This document shows, piece by piece, positions 28,608-38,982 of a stretch of DNA of 64,000 nucleotides (the first letter of the stretch is position 1; each line of letters begins with the position of its first letter). The notes below the pieces were generated by a model that made no database searches, was not told where the DNA came from, and saw nothing but the letters and a program-made list of their open reading frames with translations. The translations under genes were made by a program, and so were the position numbers. Origin of the DNA: an uncultured Alphaproteobacteria bacterium (lineage in GTDB: Bacteria; Pseudomonadota; Alphaproteobacteria; HIMB59; GCA-002718135); NCBI GenBank assembly GCA_902623585.1, contig CACNUO010000002.1, positions 1 to 64,000 on the forward strand, in the 5' to 3' direction.

Positions 28608-29636
28608 ATGAGTCAAAAAAAGCCTATAATTTTATTAGATCCATATCCAAGAACAATGGATCTACTTTTTTCTAAAGAAAATTTAAAATACTTAAAAAAT
28701 AATTTTAAGCTTATTACTGCTCCAAATAAAAATAAAAATATTTTTTATGAAAAAAATTTACCAAAGGCAGATTATATTTTTGGGCAACCCAATTTACCTT
28801 CATCTTTAATTTCTAAATCCACAAAACTTAAAGCAATATTTAATGTAGAGAGTAATTTTATGGATAATATGGATTACGATTATTGTTTTAGAAAAGGAAT
28901 ACATGTTTTAGCAACATCTCCTGTATTTGCTCAACCTGTTGCTGAAATGGCAATCGGCCTTACTTTATCGATAGCCAGAAGCATTCATATTGCTCACTCA
29001 GACTTTATTTCAAAAAAAGAAAAATATGGTGGAGCAATTAGTCAGAATAATTTTTTAATAAAAAATAAAACATTTGGTTTAATTGGATTTGGTGATTTAG
29101 CTAAATCACTTACTCCCATACTCAAAGCATTCTCTAATAAAATTATTGCCTATGATCCTTGGATTCCCAATAAAGAAATCGAAAAATTTGATGCTAAGCC
29201 TACTAGTTTAAATTCGTTACTCAAAAATGCTGACATCATTTATGTACTTGCATCCATTACTTCTTCTAATGAATCCATGATTAATTCATCTAAGCTTAAA
29301 TTAATAAAAGATGGATCAGTGTTTGTCTTAATGAGTAGAGCAGCCATAATAAATTTTGATGATTTTTATAATTTTTTAAAAAATAGAAATGTGTTTGCTG
29401 CCATTGATGTTTTTCCACAAGAACCATTTCCTAAAAATCATAAATTAAGAAAACTCAAAAATGTAATTTTTTCTCCGCATAGAGCTGGGGCATTAGACAG
29501 TGCATTTAAAGAGATGGGTGAATTAGTAATTCAAGATTTAAAACTTATTTCAAAAGGCCTGCCTCCTAAATTATGCAAAAAAGCTGAAAGAGAAACTGTT
29601 AAATATTTACGCTCAAAACCAGTTGATATTAATTAA
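28608..29636 (+). CDS. D-isomer-specific 2-hydroxyacid dehydrogenase
   Basis: FGLIGFGDLAKSL, VFVLMSRAAIINFDDFYNFL, IDVFPQEPFP, FSPHRAGA; ATG at 28608 preferred over GTG at 28566. Confidence 0.82.
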   Translation: MSQKKPIILLDPYPRTMDLLFSKENLKYLKNNFKLITAPNKNKNIFYEKNLPKADYIFGQPNLPSSLISKSTKLKAIFNVESNFMDNMDYDYCFRKGIHVLATSPVFAQPVAEMAIGLTLSIARSIHIAHSDFISKKEKYGGAISQNNFLIKNKTFGLIGFGDLAKSLTPILKAFSNKIIAYDPWIPNKEIEKFDAKPTSLNSLLKNADIIYVLASITSSNESMINSSKLKLIKDGSVFVLMSRAAIINFDDFYNFLKNRNVFAAIDVFPQEPFPKNHKLRKLKNVIFSPHRAGALDSAFKEMGELVIQDLKLISKGLPPKLCKKAERETVKYLRSKPVDIN

Positions 29637-29657
29637 AATTTATTTAAAAACACACTT

Positions 29658-30404
29658 ATGTCAGATAACTTAGTACTGGAAGCTAAATCAGTTTCAAAAT
29701 TTTTTGGTACTATTACAGCTCTTCAAAATGTAGATCTTCATTTAAATAAAGGCGAAGTTCTTGGTGTCGTCGGCGATAACGGTGCTGGAAAGTCTACATT
29801 AATGAAAGTTTTATCTGGATTATATAAGCCAAGTGAAGGATCTCTTTTTTTTGATAAAGAAAAAGTAACTTTAAATAGTCCCAGAGACTCTCAAAATTTG
29901 GGCTTAGAAATGGTATATCAAGATTTAGCACTAGCTGGTAATCTCCCTATCGGTGATAATATTTTTTTAGGAAGAGAGCCAACAAGAAAGGTTGGTCCTT
30001 TCAATTTTTTAGATCATAAAAAAAGAAAACAGTTAACGGAAGAGCATCTTGCAAAACTTAAAATAAACGTAAAGAGTGCTGATCAAAAGGTTGAAGAATT
30101 ATCAGGCGGACAAAGACAAGCAGTTGCAATTGCTAGAGCTACAGCTTTTAATGCAAAAATTGTATTGATGGATGAACCAACAGCAGCACTTGCTGTTAAA
30201 GAAGTTGGAAAGGTTCTAGATTTAATTTTAAATCTAAAAAAATTAGGTGTTAGTGTAATAGTAATTAGTCACCGAATGGATGATATTTTTACTGTTTGTG
30301 ATCGCGTAATGGCACTTTTTCAAGGAACAAACTTCGCTGAATCAGAATTAAAAAACACTTCAAGAGACGAAGTGATTGGATGGATCATGGGGAAAAAAGA
30401 TTAA
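29658..30404 (+). CDS. Sugar ABC transporter ATP-binding protein (CUT2, single NBD)
   Basis: GDNGAGKSTLMKVLSG, LSGGQRQAVAIARA, IVLMDEPTAAL. Confidence 0.92.
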   Translation: MSDNLVLEAKSVSKFFGTITALQNVDLHLNKGEVLGVVGDNGAGKSTLMKVLSGLYKPSEGSLFFDKEKVTLNSPRDSQNLGLEMVYQDLALAGNLPIGDNIFLGREPTRKVGPFNFLDHKKRKQLTEEHLAKLKINVKSADQKVEELSGGQRQAVAIARATAFNAKIVLMDEPTAALAVKEVGKVLDLILNLKKLGVSVIVISHRMDDIFTVCDRVMALFQGTNFAESELKNTSRDEVIGWIMGKKD

Positions 30405-31411
30405 TGGATAAGAATCAAGAAACTTTATTTGTCAGACTTATTCCTTTTTTTGAGAGATATGGAATCTTATTACTGATCCTAATAATGATTGCTGTCCTAC
30501 ATTTGTTGCAACCTGATGTGTTTTTATCATGGAGAAATGTAACAAATATTTTTAAACAAGTGTCTTGGCAGTCTATGTTAGCGCTTGGTGTCTTTATGGT
30601 CATTGTAACTGCAGGTATAGATCTATCAGTCGGTTCAATTATTATGTTATCATTAATGGGACTCGCTATTGCTTCGAAGGCAGGAATGCCTTGGTACGTT
30701 GTCATGTTAGTTGCACCAGCAATTGGATTTTTGTGCGGTATGTTTAATGGTATTGGCATTACCTTACTTCGAATGCCTCATCCATTCATCATGACATTGG
30801 GAACGCTTTACATATTTAGAGGTATTGGAAATCTTATATCCGGAGGTGTGCCAATAACAGGTTTTGCTGAACAGATAAGAGTTATCGGAAATGGTAAAAT
30901 TAAACTGGATGTTTTTTTTGGAGAAGGGGCGCGAGAGTATATTCCTACAAGTTTAATTTTAATGATTGTTATATTCTTTATCTTTTGGGTTTTTTTAAAT
31001 CATACACGAATAGGTAAATGGATTTATGCGATTGGTGGTAACCCTGGCGCAGCAAGAGCAGCAGGTATAAATGTAGATCGTATTTTAATCGTAGTTTACA
31101 CCCTTTGTGGTTTCTTGGCTGGTATTGGAGGTTTAATTTTAGCTGGAAGAACAAACTCTGCTTATCCAAATGCTGGTTTACAATCTGAGCTAGATGCGAT
31201 TGCAGCAGTCATTATAGGGGGAGCAAGCTTCTTCGGGGGCAGAGGAACGGTTTTAGGTGTGTTTGCTGGAGTCATGATTATGGGTATACTCCGAAATGGT
31301 CTAAATCTAATGAATGTTAGTGTTTTCTGGCAACAGGTTCTTATTGGTTCAATTATTATTTTGGCCGTTTATATTGATGTTCTAAGAAGACAACTTGCGA
31401 CCAGAACATAA
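30404..31411 (+). CDS. Sugar ABC transporter permease (RbsC-like, CUT2)
   Basis: Hydrophobic; GIDLSVGSIIMLS, AIAAVIIGGASFFGGRGTVLGVFAG; ATG at 30404 overlaps ATPase stop. Confidence 0.9.
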   Translation: MDKNQETLFVRLIPFFERYGILLLILIMIAVLHLLQPDVFLSWRNVTNIFKQVSWQSMLALGVFMVIVTAGIDLSVGSIIMLSLMGLAIASKAGMPWYVVMLVAPAIGFLCGMFNGIGITLLRMPHPFIMTLGTLYIFRGIGNLISGGVPITGFAEQIRVIGNGKIKLDVFFGEGAREYIPTSLILMIVIFFIFWVFLNHTRIGKWIYAIGGNPGAARAAGINVDRILIVVYTLCGFLAGIGGLILAGRTNSAYPNAGLQSELDAIAAVIIGGASFFGGRGTVLGVFAGVMIMGILRNGLNLMNVSVFWQQVLIGSIIILAVYIDVLRRQLATRT

Positions 31412-31499
31412 TATTAAAAAATAATCGCTTTCTGACAAACAGTCACTTGATTAGATTTTCATTTTTGATTAATGGTTAAAAAAAAATTTAGGAGGAAAA

Positions 31500-32417
31500 A
31501 TGAAATTTTTTATTTCTATAATTACTACTTCTGTATTGTTTTTTTCAGGTAGTCTTTTAGCAGGCTCACACGCAAAAACAATAATGCTAAGTACTAAAGG
31601 ACCAGGTGCTGGAAATCCATTTTGGGCTTCAGTTGAAGCTGGTGCTAAAGATGCTGCTGAAGAGTTTGGTGTAAACCTAATCATACTTTCACCACCGCAA
31701 GAAAGTGATGTTATGGCTCAGGTAGCACAAATTGAAGACCAAATTGCAAAAGGTGTAGACGGTATTGCGATTGCACCAACTGACCCTAACGCAGTTGCAC
31801 CAATTCTTGATGATGCAATGGCTTCAGGTGTTCCAGTTGTATACATTGATACTAACGGAATTAATGAAGGTGTAACTTTCATTGGTACAAACAATATCAA
31901 TGGTGCTGCTTTAGCTGCTCAATACATTTGTGATAATGTTCCAAGTGGTTCTGATGTTGCAATTCTTCAAGGAATGATCACGCAAACTACAGGTCAGCAC
32001 AGAGCTGAAGGATCTAGCAAAGGTCTTAAAGCATGTGGTATGAACGTTGTTGCTGAACTTCCAGCTAACTGGGATACTGCACAAGGTATGTCAGTAACGG
32101 AAGATATCATCACTGGTAACCCAAATCTAAAAGCAATCTTTGCTTCTAACGATAATATGGGTCTAGGTGCTATCCAAGCATTAAAAAATGCTGATATGCT
32201 AGATGATGTTGTCGTTGTTGGATTTGATGCTAACCCTGATGCTGCTGCAAGTGTAATGGCTGGTGAAATGTCAGCAACTATTGCTCAATTCTCATACAAC
32301 ATGGGATATATGGGTGTAGAAAATGCACTTAAGTTAGCTAATGGTGAGAGCATTCCAGATAACATTGATACTGGAACTGTATTAGTTACTAAAGAAAACG
32401 CTTCAGACTTTATGTAA
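31500..32417 (+). CDS. Sugar ABC transporter substrate-binding protein (RbsB-like)
   Basis: Sec signal peptide; KGPGAGNPFWASVEAGAKDAAEEFGVNL; QIEDQIAKGVDGIAIAPTDPNAV; AGGAGG SD. Confidence 0.92.
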   Translation: MKFFISIITTSVLFFSGSLLAGSHAKTIMLSTKGPGAGNPFWASVEAGAKDAAEEFGVNLIILSPPQESDVMAQVAQIEDQIAKGVDGIAIAPTDPNAVAPILDDAMASGVPVVYIDTNGINEGVTFIGTNNINGAALAAQYICDNVPSGSDVAILQGMITQTTGQHRAEGSSKGLKACGMNVVAELPANWDTAQGMSVTEDIITGNPNLKAIFASNDNMGLGAIQALKNADMLDDVVVVGFDANPDAAASVMAGEMSATIAQFSYNMGYMGVENALKLANGESIPDNIDTGTVLVTKENASDFM

Positions 32418-32436
32418 GTCAAAGCTAAATTATTTT

Positions 32437-32470
32437 TAAAGGGCCGTAATTTTTTACGGCCTTTTTTTTT
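32437..32470 (+). terminator. Intrinsic terminator after substrate-binding protein gene
   Basis: GGCCGTAA-TTTT-TTACGGCC hairpin followed by T9 tract. Confidence 0.9.
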
Positions 32471-32509
32471 ACTATTCCATTTTTTACAATTGATTTATAG
32501 AAACAAGTT

Positions 32510-33661
32510 ATGAAAAATATTGGTCTAATTGGTTGTGGTAATATTGCAGAGACTTATTTCCGGGCTCAGGAATATTTTAATAATATAAATTTTGTTGCTT
32601 GTGCTGATATTAATTTAGATGCCGCAAAAAAAACAGCTGATCAATATAATATTATTCCTTTATCAGTTGATGAGATTCTTAATGATAAGAATGTAGATAT
32701 TATTCTTAATCTCACAATTCCCCAAGCTCATTATGATATATCTAAAAGAGCCCTTGAGTCTAATAAACATGTTTATTGTGAAAAACCAATGAGTGTTAAG
32801 TTTGATGAAGCAAAAGAATTATTAAATTTAGCAAAAAAAAATAGTCTCTACATTGGGAATGCACCCGATACTTTTTTAGGAGGAGGAGGACAGCTTACTA
32901 GAAATTTAATTGATAATAATGATATTGGACAAGTTCTTACCGGGAATTTTATTTTTGCTTTTCCAGGTGTTCAAGATTTTCATCCAAGTCCTGAGTCTTG
33001 GTTTCAAGAAGGAGGAGGACCTGTAATAGATATGGGTCCATATTTTTTCACCACACTTGTTAATCTTCTAGGTCCCGTAAAAAATATACGAGGAAGAGGA
33101 GCTAAATTTTCTGATAAAAGAGAATACAAAGCTGGTCCAAAAAAAGGAGAAACTTTTAATGTTGAAATTCCAACTTCTTATATGTTTAATATTGAGTTTC
33201 AAAATAAAGCTATCATTCAAGGTTTTATTTCATTTGATGTTTTAAATCATAAACGTAATCATATGGAGCTTTATGGAACGAAAGGTTCAATAGTAGTTCC
33301 TGATCCAAATATGTTTGGTGGTCCAGTTTCCATATCTGGTGAGTTTGGATCTGAATGGAGAGATATTAGCGTCGAAGATAAACCCCTTGGAAAAACAAAT
33401 ATTGTTAACCATAGTGGAAGAAGTAATGAGGCGCCTGAACAAGCAAACTACAGGGGTATTGGGTTAGCTGAAATGATTGACGCTATCGAAAATAATAGAA
33501 TGCATAGGTGTAATGGAGAACTTGCTCTTCACGTTTTAGATGTAATCGAGTGTGCTATGATTTCTTCAATTTATAAAGTGGAAGTAGAGCTCCGTTCTTC
33601 GTGTGTAAAGCCTGAACCCATGCATGACGATTTCATAAGGCAAATCCTAAAAAAAATATAA
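32510..33661 (+). CDS. Gfo/Idh/MocA family oxidoreductase
   Basis: IGLIGCGNIAETYF, HVYCEKPMSV; paralogue of 54118..55263. Confidence 0.88.
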   Translation: MKNIGLIGCGNIAETYFRAQEYFNNINFVACADINLDAAKKTADQYNIIPLSVDEILNDKNVDIILNLTIPQAHYDISKRALESNKHVYCEKPMSVKFDEAKELLNLAKKNSLYIGNAPDTFLGGGGQLTRNLIDNNDIGQVLTGNFIFAFPGVQDFHPSPESWFQEGGGPVIDMGPYFFTTLVNLLGPVKNIRGRGAKFSDKREYKAGPKKGETFNVEIPTSYMFNIEFQNKAIIQGFISFDVLNHKRNHMELYGTKGSIVVPDPNMFGGPVSISGEFGSEWRDISVEDKPLGKTNIVNHSGRSNEAPEQANYRGIGLAEMIDAIENNRMHRCNGELALHVLDVIECAMISSIYKVEVELRSSCVKPEPMHDDFIRQILKKI

Positions 33662-33772
33662 AATTTGCTTAGCTATTGATTAGTGCGATAATTTTACAGA
33701 CTAATTCCTGATATTTCTCCTTGTTTTACATACCCATTCTTGCTAGGAAAATATTATTTATAGGAGGAATGC

Positions 33773-34738
33773 ATGAAAAAAATTGCTTCAATTATTCTTG
33801 CCTCTGTAGCGCTTTTTGCTACTTCAGCGAAGGCAGAATACAAATTTAACTTCGTAATGCACAGTGATACGAACAATGCTTTCTGGGCAGCTGTTCACAA
33901 AGGTTTTAAAGATGCTTGTGCACAAATTAATGCTGATTGCCAAATGTTAACTCTTTCAGGTGATGGAGACCAACAAGAGCAATTACAAAACTTAGAGTCT
34001 TCAATAGCTCAAGGTGTTGATGGTATCGTAACTACAATTACTAACCCAACTATCTTTGATGCTGCAGTTGATGAAGCATTAGCTGCTGGTATTCCAGTAA
34101 TTACAGCTAATACTGATGATCCAGAAGGTGCTGCTGGTAGTAACAGACTAGCATATGTTGGACAAGACTTAGAAGCAGCTGGTTATGAATTAACAGCTAA
34201 TCTTTCTGAAATGTTTCCTGATGGAGATATTCACGTTCTAATCGGTGTTGCAGATATGAACCAATCATGGGCATACACTAGAGGAAACGGTATTGCACGT
34301 TTCATGGAAGATTACAAAGCAGCTAACCCTGATAGAAAAGTAACTTATGAGAAAATCGAGTCAGGTCTAGATCTTTCAACTGTTGGAAACAGAGTGGCAG
34401 CTTATGTTCAAGCTAACCCAAATACAACTGCATATCTTGATGTAGGTTTCTGGGAAGCTGGTGCAGCTGCAGCAGTAAGAAACTTAGGTTACGGACCTGG
34501 TGAAATACTTCTTGCTGGTTTTGACTTAGTTGACGTAGTTTTCGAAGAAATGGACAAAGGTTATGTTCAACTAACAGTTGACCAACAACCATACTACCAA
34601 GGTTACATGTCAGTTCACCAATTATACTTAATGAACAAGTATGGTTTAAGTGCACTAGATATCAACACTGGTAAAGCTATGATTGGTCCTGATGATGTTG
34701 AAACAATCAGATCATTCAAAGGAATGTCAGTTAGATAA
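33773..34738 (+). CDS. Sugar ABC transporter substrate-binding protein (periplasmic binding protein type 1)
   Basis: Sec signal peptide MKKIASIILASVALFATSAKA; NFVMHSDTNNAFWAAVHKGFKDAC; AGGAGG SD. Confidence 0.92.
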   Translation: MKKIASIILASVALFATSAKAEYKFNFVMHSDTNNAFWAAVHKGFKDACAQINADCQMLTLSGDGDQQEQLQNLESSIAQGVDGIVTTITNPTIFDAAVDEALAAGIPVITANTDDPEGAAGSNRLAYVGQDLEAAGYELTANLSEMFPDGDIHVLIGVADMNQSWAYTRGNGIARFMEDYKAANPDRKVTYEKIESGLDLSTVGNRVAAYVQANPNTTAYLDVGFWEAGAAAAVRNLGYGPGEILLAGFDLVDVVFEEMDKGYVQLTVDQQPYYQGYMSVHQLYLMNKYGLSALDINTGKAMIGPDDVETIRSFKGMSVR

Positions 34739-34745
34739 ATATCTT

Positions 34746-34780
34746 AACCAGGCTCTTTAAATAGAGCCTGGTTTTTTTTT
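34746..34780 (+). terminator. Intrinsic terminator/attenuating hairpin between SBP and permease genes
   Basis: AACCAGGCTCT...AGAGCCTGGTT 11-bp stem then T-tract. Confidence 0.92.
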
Positions 34781-34793
34781 AAAATAAAAAAAT

Positions 34794-35774
34794 ATGAGTA
34801 AAAATTTTAGTCTTAGAAGTTTATTAGTAAGACCAGAAGTAGCAACCTTCTTAATGTTCCTAGCAATAATGATTGGATTTTATATTGCTAATGAAAGATT
34901 TTTAGATGCAAGAAATATAAGAATAGTTATGGGTATTACACCCGAATATATTATTGTTGCTATTGGCATCGCAATATTAATGATCTCAGGTGAATTTGAT
35001 TTATCTGTAGGCTCTGTTTTTGCATTAGTCCCAATGACTATTGTACAAATGGTGCATCAAGGGATACCACCTTGGTTCGCTATTTTTCTAGGATTAATGA
35101 TTGGTATTATTGTTGGTTTTGTTAATGGATTTATTACCTTAAGATTTGGAATCCCTTCTTTCATCGCAACTCTTGGAATGCTCTATATTGCTAGAAGTCT
35201 TACAACTGTAGCTACTGCAGGATTTCCACCACCATTTCCTCATATTTTACCAAATGAGTTATTCGTTTATCAATTTGAGTTATTTAGAGCGTCCTTGTAC
35301 TGGGCTCTTTTAGTTGCCGTGGTTTTAGGTGTTATGCTTCACAGAAGTAATGTTGGTAACTGGATCTATGCAACTGGCGGAGATCAAAACGCAGCATCTT
35401 CAATGGGAATAAAGACTGGAAACGTTAAAATGTTTTGTTTCATCTTATGCGGTTTCTTAGCTGGCTTTGCTGGAATGATTCAAACATTTAGATTGGAAGC
35501 ACCATTACCATCTCAAGGATACTTATTAGAACTAGAGTCAATTGCTGCAGCAGTTATTGGCGGTGTCAGTTTATTTGGAGGTATCGGAACAGTTTTTGGT
35601 GCCGTTATTGGCGCAATACTAATTAGGTTTTTAGAAAGTGGAATCATTATGGCTAGAATAGATGCGGAATGGTTTAGAGCAGGTTTAGGTTCTTTAATTA
35701 TCATAGCCGTAGTGTTTAATACTTATATAAGTAGAAGAGCGACACGAATTGGTCAAAACAAGGCAAAGGATTAA
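34794..35774 (+). CDS. Sugar ABC transporter permease (CUT2)
   Basis: GEFDLSVGSVFALVP, ESIAAAVIGGVSLFGGIGTVFGAVIGA. Confidence 0.9.
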   Translation: MSKNFSLRSLLVRPEVATFLMFLAIMIGFYIANERFLDARNIRIVMGITPEYIIVAIGIAILMISGEFDLSVGSVFALVPMTIVQMVHQGIPPWFAIFLGLMIGIIVGFVNGFITLRFGIPSFIATLGMLYIARSLTTVATAGFPPPFPHILPNELFVYQFELFRASLYWALLVAVVLGVMLHRSNVGNWIYATGGDQNAASSMGIKTGNVKMFCFILCGFLAGFAGMIQTFRLEAPLPSQGYLLELESIAAAVIGGVSLFGGIGTVFGAVIGAILIRFLESGIIMARIDAEWFRAGLGSLIIIAVVFNTYISRRATRIGQNKAKD

Positions 35775-35776
35775 AG

Positions 35777-36514
35777 ATGGAAGATATAATAGTTTGTGAG
35801 GGTCTAAACAAATACTATTCAGGAGTTCATGCTTTAAAAGATTTAAGCTTAAAGATAAAAAAAGACTCTGTTGTTGGTCTTATTGGAGACAATGGTGCTG
35901 GTAAATCAACATTAATTAAAATCTTATCTGGCGCACATCAACCTGATTCAGGTCATATATATTTTGAAGGTAATAAGGTTAAATTTAAATCTACAAAAGA
36001 AGCAATGAATTTAGGTATTGAAACAATTTATCAGTATTCGGCTTTGATCCCTGAAATGTCTATTGCAAGAAATATTTTTATTGGACGTGAACAAACTCAA
36101 TATAATGTTGGCAATTTTGGTTTAATGAAAACTAAAACCATGCAGGACGATGCGATGAAAGCATTAACAGATGTTGAACTGCATCTTCGATCTCCAGATA
36201 CACCAGTTAACCAATTGTCTGGAGGAGAAAGACAAGGTGTTGTGATTGCAAGAGCAATGTATTTTAAATCAAAAGTTTTAATATTAGACGAACCAACAAA
36301 CCACTTATCAGTAAAAGAAACAAATAAAGTACTAAGGTTTGTAGAAGGATTAAAAAGCCAAGGCGTGACATCAATATTTATTACTCACAACTTGAGTCAT
36401 GTATATCCAATTGCTGATCATTTATGTGTAATGGCAAGAGGTGAAAAAATTGCTGATTTGGATAAAAAAGACACAACAATAGATCATCTAACTGATTTAT
36501 TAGTGAATGGATAA
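35777..36514 (+). CDS. Sugar ABC transporter ATP-binding protein (CUT2, single NBD)
   Basis: IGDNGAGKSTLIKILSG, LSGGERQGVVIARA, VLILDEPTNHLSV. Confidence 0.92.
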   Translation: MEDIIVCEGLNKYYSGVHALKDLSLKIKKDSVVGLIGDNGAGKSTLIKILSGAHQPDSGHIYFEGNKVKFKSTKEAMNLGIETIYQYSALIPEMSIARNIFIGREQTQYNVGNFGLMKTKTMQDDAMKALTDVELHLRSPDTPVNQLSGGERQGVVIARAMYFKSKVLILDEPTNHLSVKETNKVLRFVEGLKSQGVTSIFITHNLSHVYPIADHLCVMARGEKIADLDKKDTTIDHLTDLLVNG

Positions 36515-36528
36515 TTTTGGGAGGAATT

Positions 36529-37464
36529 ATGATTAGTGATGCGCAAATAAAACAATATAACGAAGAAGGTTATACGATCGTTGAAAATGTTTTTAGTATG
36601 GATGATTTAAATCCAATATTAAATGAATTTGAAGAAATTGTTGATGATTTTGCAGAAAAAGCTTTTCAAGCTGGAAAAATTACAAACAAACATGATGATA
36701 AAGATGTCTTTAAAAGACTAGCTGCTCTCGAAAGAGATTTTAAAGGTTCTTCTGTATTAATACATCATAGAGGGGAATTAAAACCAGCTCTTGCAAATCT
36801 TTGGGGATCAAAAAAACTTTTAGATATGGTTGAAAATTGGGTTGGCAAAGATATTTCTGGTCATCCAGTTTGGAATATTAGATCTAAAACACCTCAGACA
36901 GCTAGGATGACAGTTCCATGGCACCAAGACTCTGCTTATTTAAAAGATGGAGCAGAAAAAACCACTCAGCCTGCTGCGTGGATTCCATTTCTAGATGTAA
37001 ATAAAAATAATGGATGCATGCAAGTTGTTCCTGGAGGACATAGACCTGAAAGAGTTTTGAATCATAAATTAGAAAAGAAAGATGGTTCAGTAAAAGATTC
37101 TTGGTATTTATTTATTGAAGACAAAGATATTCCAGAGGAGAAAGTCGTTACTTGTGAAATGAAGGCTGGCTCAGTTCTATTTTTACATCAATTAGTTCCT
37201 CATCGATCACTTGAAAATTTATCTGAGGATGTAAGGTGGAGCGTTGACTTAAGATTTCAAAATCCAAAAGATGAAGCTGGTTTTCACACTGGTTTGGTTG
37301 ATCCAATCATAATGAGAAAATCAGAAGACCCAAGTTATACAGCTGATTGGGACTCTTGGTTTAAAGGTTATGAAGAACAACACACTAAATTTAGAGGGAC
37401 TTCAAAAAAAGACCAATTTGACTCCACAGTTGATGGGTCATGGTTAGATCGTTGGGATAATTAA
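36529..37464 (+). CDS. Phytanoyl-CoA dioxygenase family Fe(II)/2OG oxygenase
   Basis: MTVPWHQDSAYL (HxD), FLHQLVPHRSLENLSEDVRWSVDLRF; ATG at 36529 with GGGAGGA SD. Confidence 0.85.
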   Translation: MISDAQIKQYNEEGYTIVENVFSMDDLNPILNEFEEIVDDFAEKAFQAGKITNKHDDKDVFKRLAALERDFKGSSVLIHHRGELKPALANLWGSKKLLDMVENWVGKDISGHPVWNIRSKTPQTARMTVPWHQDSAYLKDGAEKTTQPAAWIPFLDVNKNNGCMQVVPGGHRPERVLNHKLEKKDGSVKDSWYLFIEDKDIPEEKVVTCEMKAGSVLFLHQLVPHRSLENLSEDVRWSVDLRFQNPKDEAGFHTGLVDPIIMRKSEDPSYTADWDSWFKGYEEQHTKFRGTSKKDQFDSTVDGSWLDRWDN

Positions 37465-37478
37465 TTTAATTATCAAGC

Positions 37479-38462
37479 ATGGAAGTTAATCTCGATGATT
37501 GGTACAGACCAGAAGTCGACAGAAAAAAATTAAAAGCCTTAAGTAAAAGAAGAGATCTACCTGGACTAATCCATTTCTTCTTTTATTTTTTATCTTTATT
37601 TATTTCAGGATATTTAGCATACATTACTTTAGGTACGTGGTGGACATATCTATTCTTTTTTATTTATGGTACGATTTATGCGTTCAGTGTAGCGAACTGG
37701 CATGAAACTGTTCATCGAACTGCATTCAAGACTCGTTGGATAAATGAATTTTTTTATCATATCAGTTCTTTCATGTGTGACTTTGAAGGTTTTAGATGGC
37801 GTTGGAGCCATACTTTCCATCATTCAAAGACATTACAAACAGAAGATGATTATGATCACGAAATACAAGTATCAAGACCGATAGAATTATTTGCATTCTT
37901 TTTGAATTTTATACCTCTTACAGATTTATTATACCCACATAAATTAATTAAGTTTGAAGTTCTAAAACATGCTTTTGGAAAATTCACTCCAGTTATTGAT
38001 ATAACAGCGCCTAAAGAAGAAAAGAAAAAAATTCTTTGGAACTCAAGATTATATGTTTTTATTTGGTTAACAGTTATTGCATATTCTTTTTACTTAGGTT
38101 CTTTCTTACCAATAATTTATATTATTTTACCAACTTATATTGGGAAGCCAATTTGGTTTGCCGTAAATGTGACTCAACACCTAGCTGCTAAAGTTGACAC
38201 AAAAGATCACCGCTTAAGCACTTACTCTGTTAGAATAAATCCAATATTAAGTTTTTTATATTGGCATATGGAATATCATTTAGAGCATCATATGTTTCCT
38301 ATGGTGCCTTCATACAATTTAAAAAAATTACGAAAAGAAATTGATAAAGAATTACCACAACCGTTCACGAGTCTTTTTGATTTTTATAAAAAAGTTTTGC
38401 CAGCTGTTATATCTTTGGCTACTGATCAAAATAAATATTATAAAGTTAAATTAAATAATTAA
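37479..38462 (+). CDS. Membrane fatty-acid desaturase/hydroxylase family protein
   Basis: Histidine boxes HETVH, HTFHH, HLEHH; TM helices. Confidence 0.85.
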   Translation: MEVNLDDWYRPEVDRKKLKALSKRRDLPGLIHFFFYFLSLFISGYLAYITLGTWWTYLFFFIYGTIYAFSVANWHETVHRTAFKTRWINEFFYHISSFMCDFEGFRWRWSHTFHHSKTLQTEDDYDHEIQVSRPIELFAFFLNFIPLTDLLYPHKLIKFEVLKHAFGKFTPVIDITAPKEEKKKILWNSRLYVFIWLTVIAYSFYLGSFLPIIYIILPTYIGKPIWFAVNVTQHLAAKVDTKDHRLSTYSVRINPILSFLYWHMEYHLEHHMFPMVPSYNLKKLRKEIDKELPQPFTSLFDFYKKVLPAVISLATDQNKYYKVKLNN

Positions 38463-38463
38463 A

Positions 38464-38889
38464 CTACCAAGAACCAGAATTTTCCATAGACTTCCATGGT
38501 TCTTGTTCAGGTAAAGATTCCCCTTCTTGTAAGATCTCAATGGAAATTCCATCGGGAGAGCGAACAAAAGCCATATGTCCATCACGAGGTGGTCTATTAA
38601 TTGTGACGCCGTTGTTCATTAATTTTTCACACACTTCATAAATATTGTTAACACTGTAAGCTAGATGACCAAAGTTTCTTCCTCCAGTATATTTTTCCGG
38701 ATCCCAATTATATGTTAGTTCAAGAAGACCTGTTCTTTCATCGCTATTTTCAGCAGCTAAAAATATTAGGGTAAAACGACCTTTTTCATTGTCAACTCGT
38801 CGCACCTCTTTTAATCCAAGTTTGTTACAGTAAAAATCTAGAGAAGTATCAATGTTCTCAACCCTCACCATTGTGTGTAAATATTTCAT
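38464..38889 (-). CDS. gloA: VOC family protein, lactoylglutathione lyase-like
   Basis: LHTMVRVENIDTSLDFYCNKLGLKEVRR...FGHLAYSVNNIYEVCEKL...VRSPDGISIEILQ. Confidence 0.85.
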   Translation of the reverse strand: MKYLHTMVRVENIDTSLDFYCNKLGLKEVRRVDNEKGRFTLIFLAAENSDERTGLLELTYNWDPEKYTGGRNFGHLAYSVNNIYEVCEKLMNNGVTINRPPRDGHMAFVRSPDGISIEILQEGESLPEQEPWKSMENSGSW

Positions 38890-38982
38890 AAAAACTAATA
38901 AATATTAACACAATTTTAAATTTATTTTCAATTGTTATTTTGCTTAATTCACGTAAAATAAAATTCAAATAGGGAGGAATTA

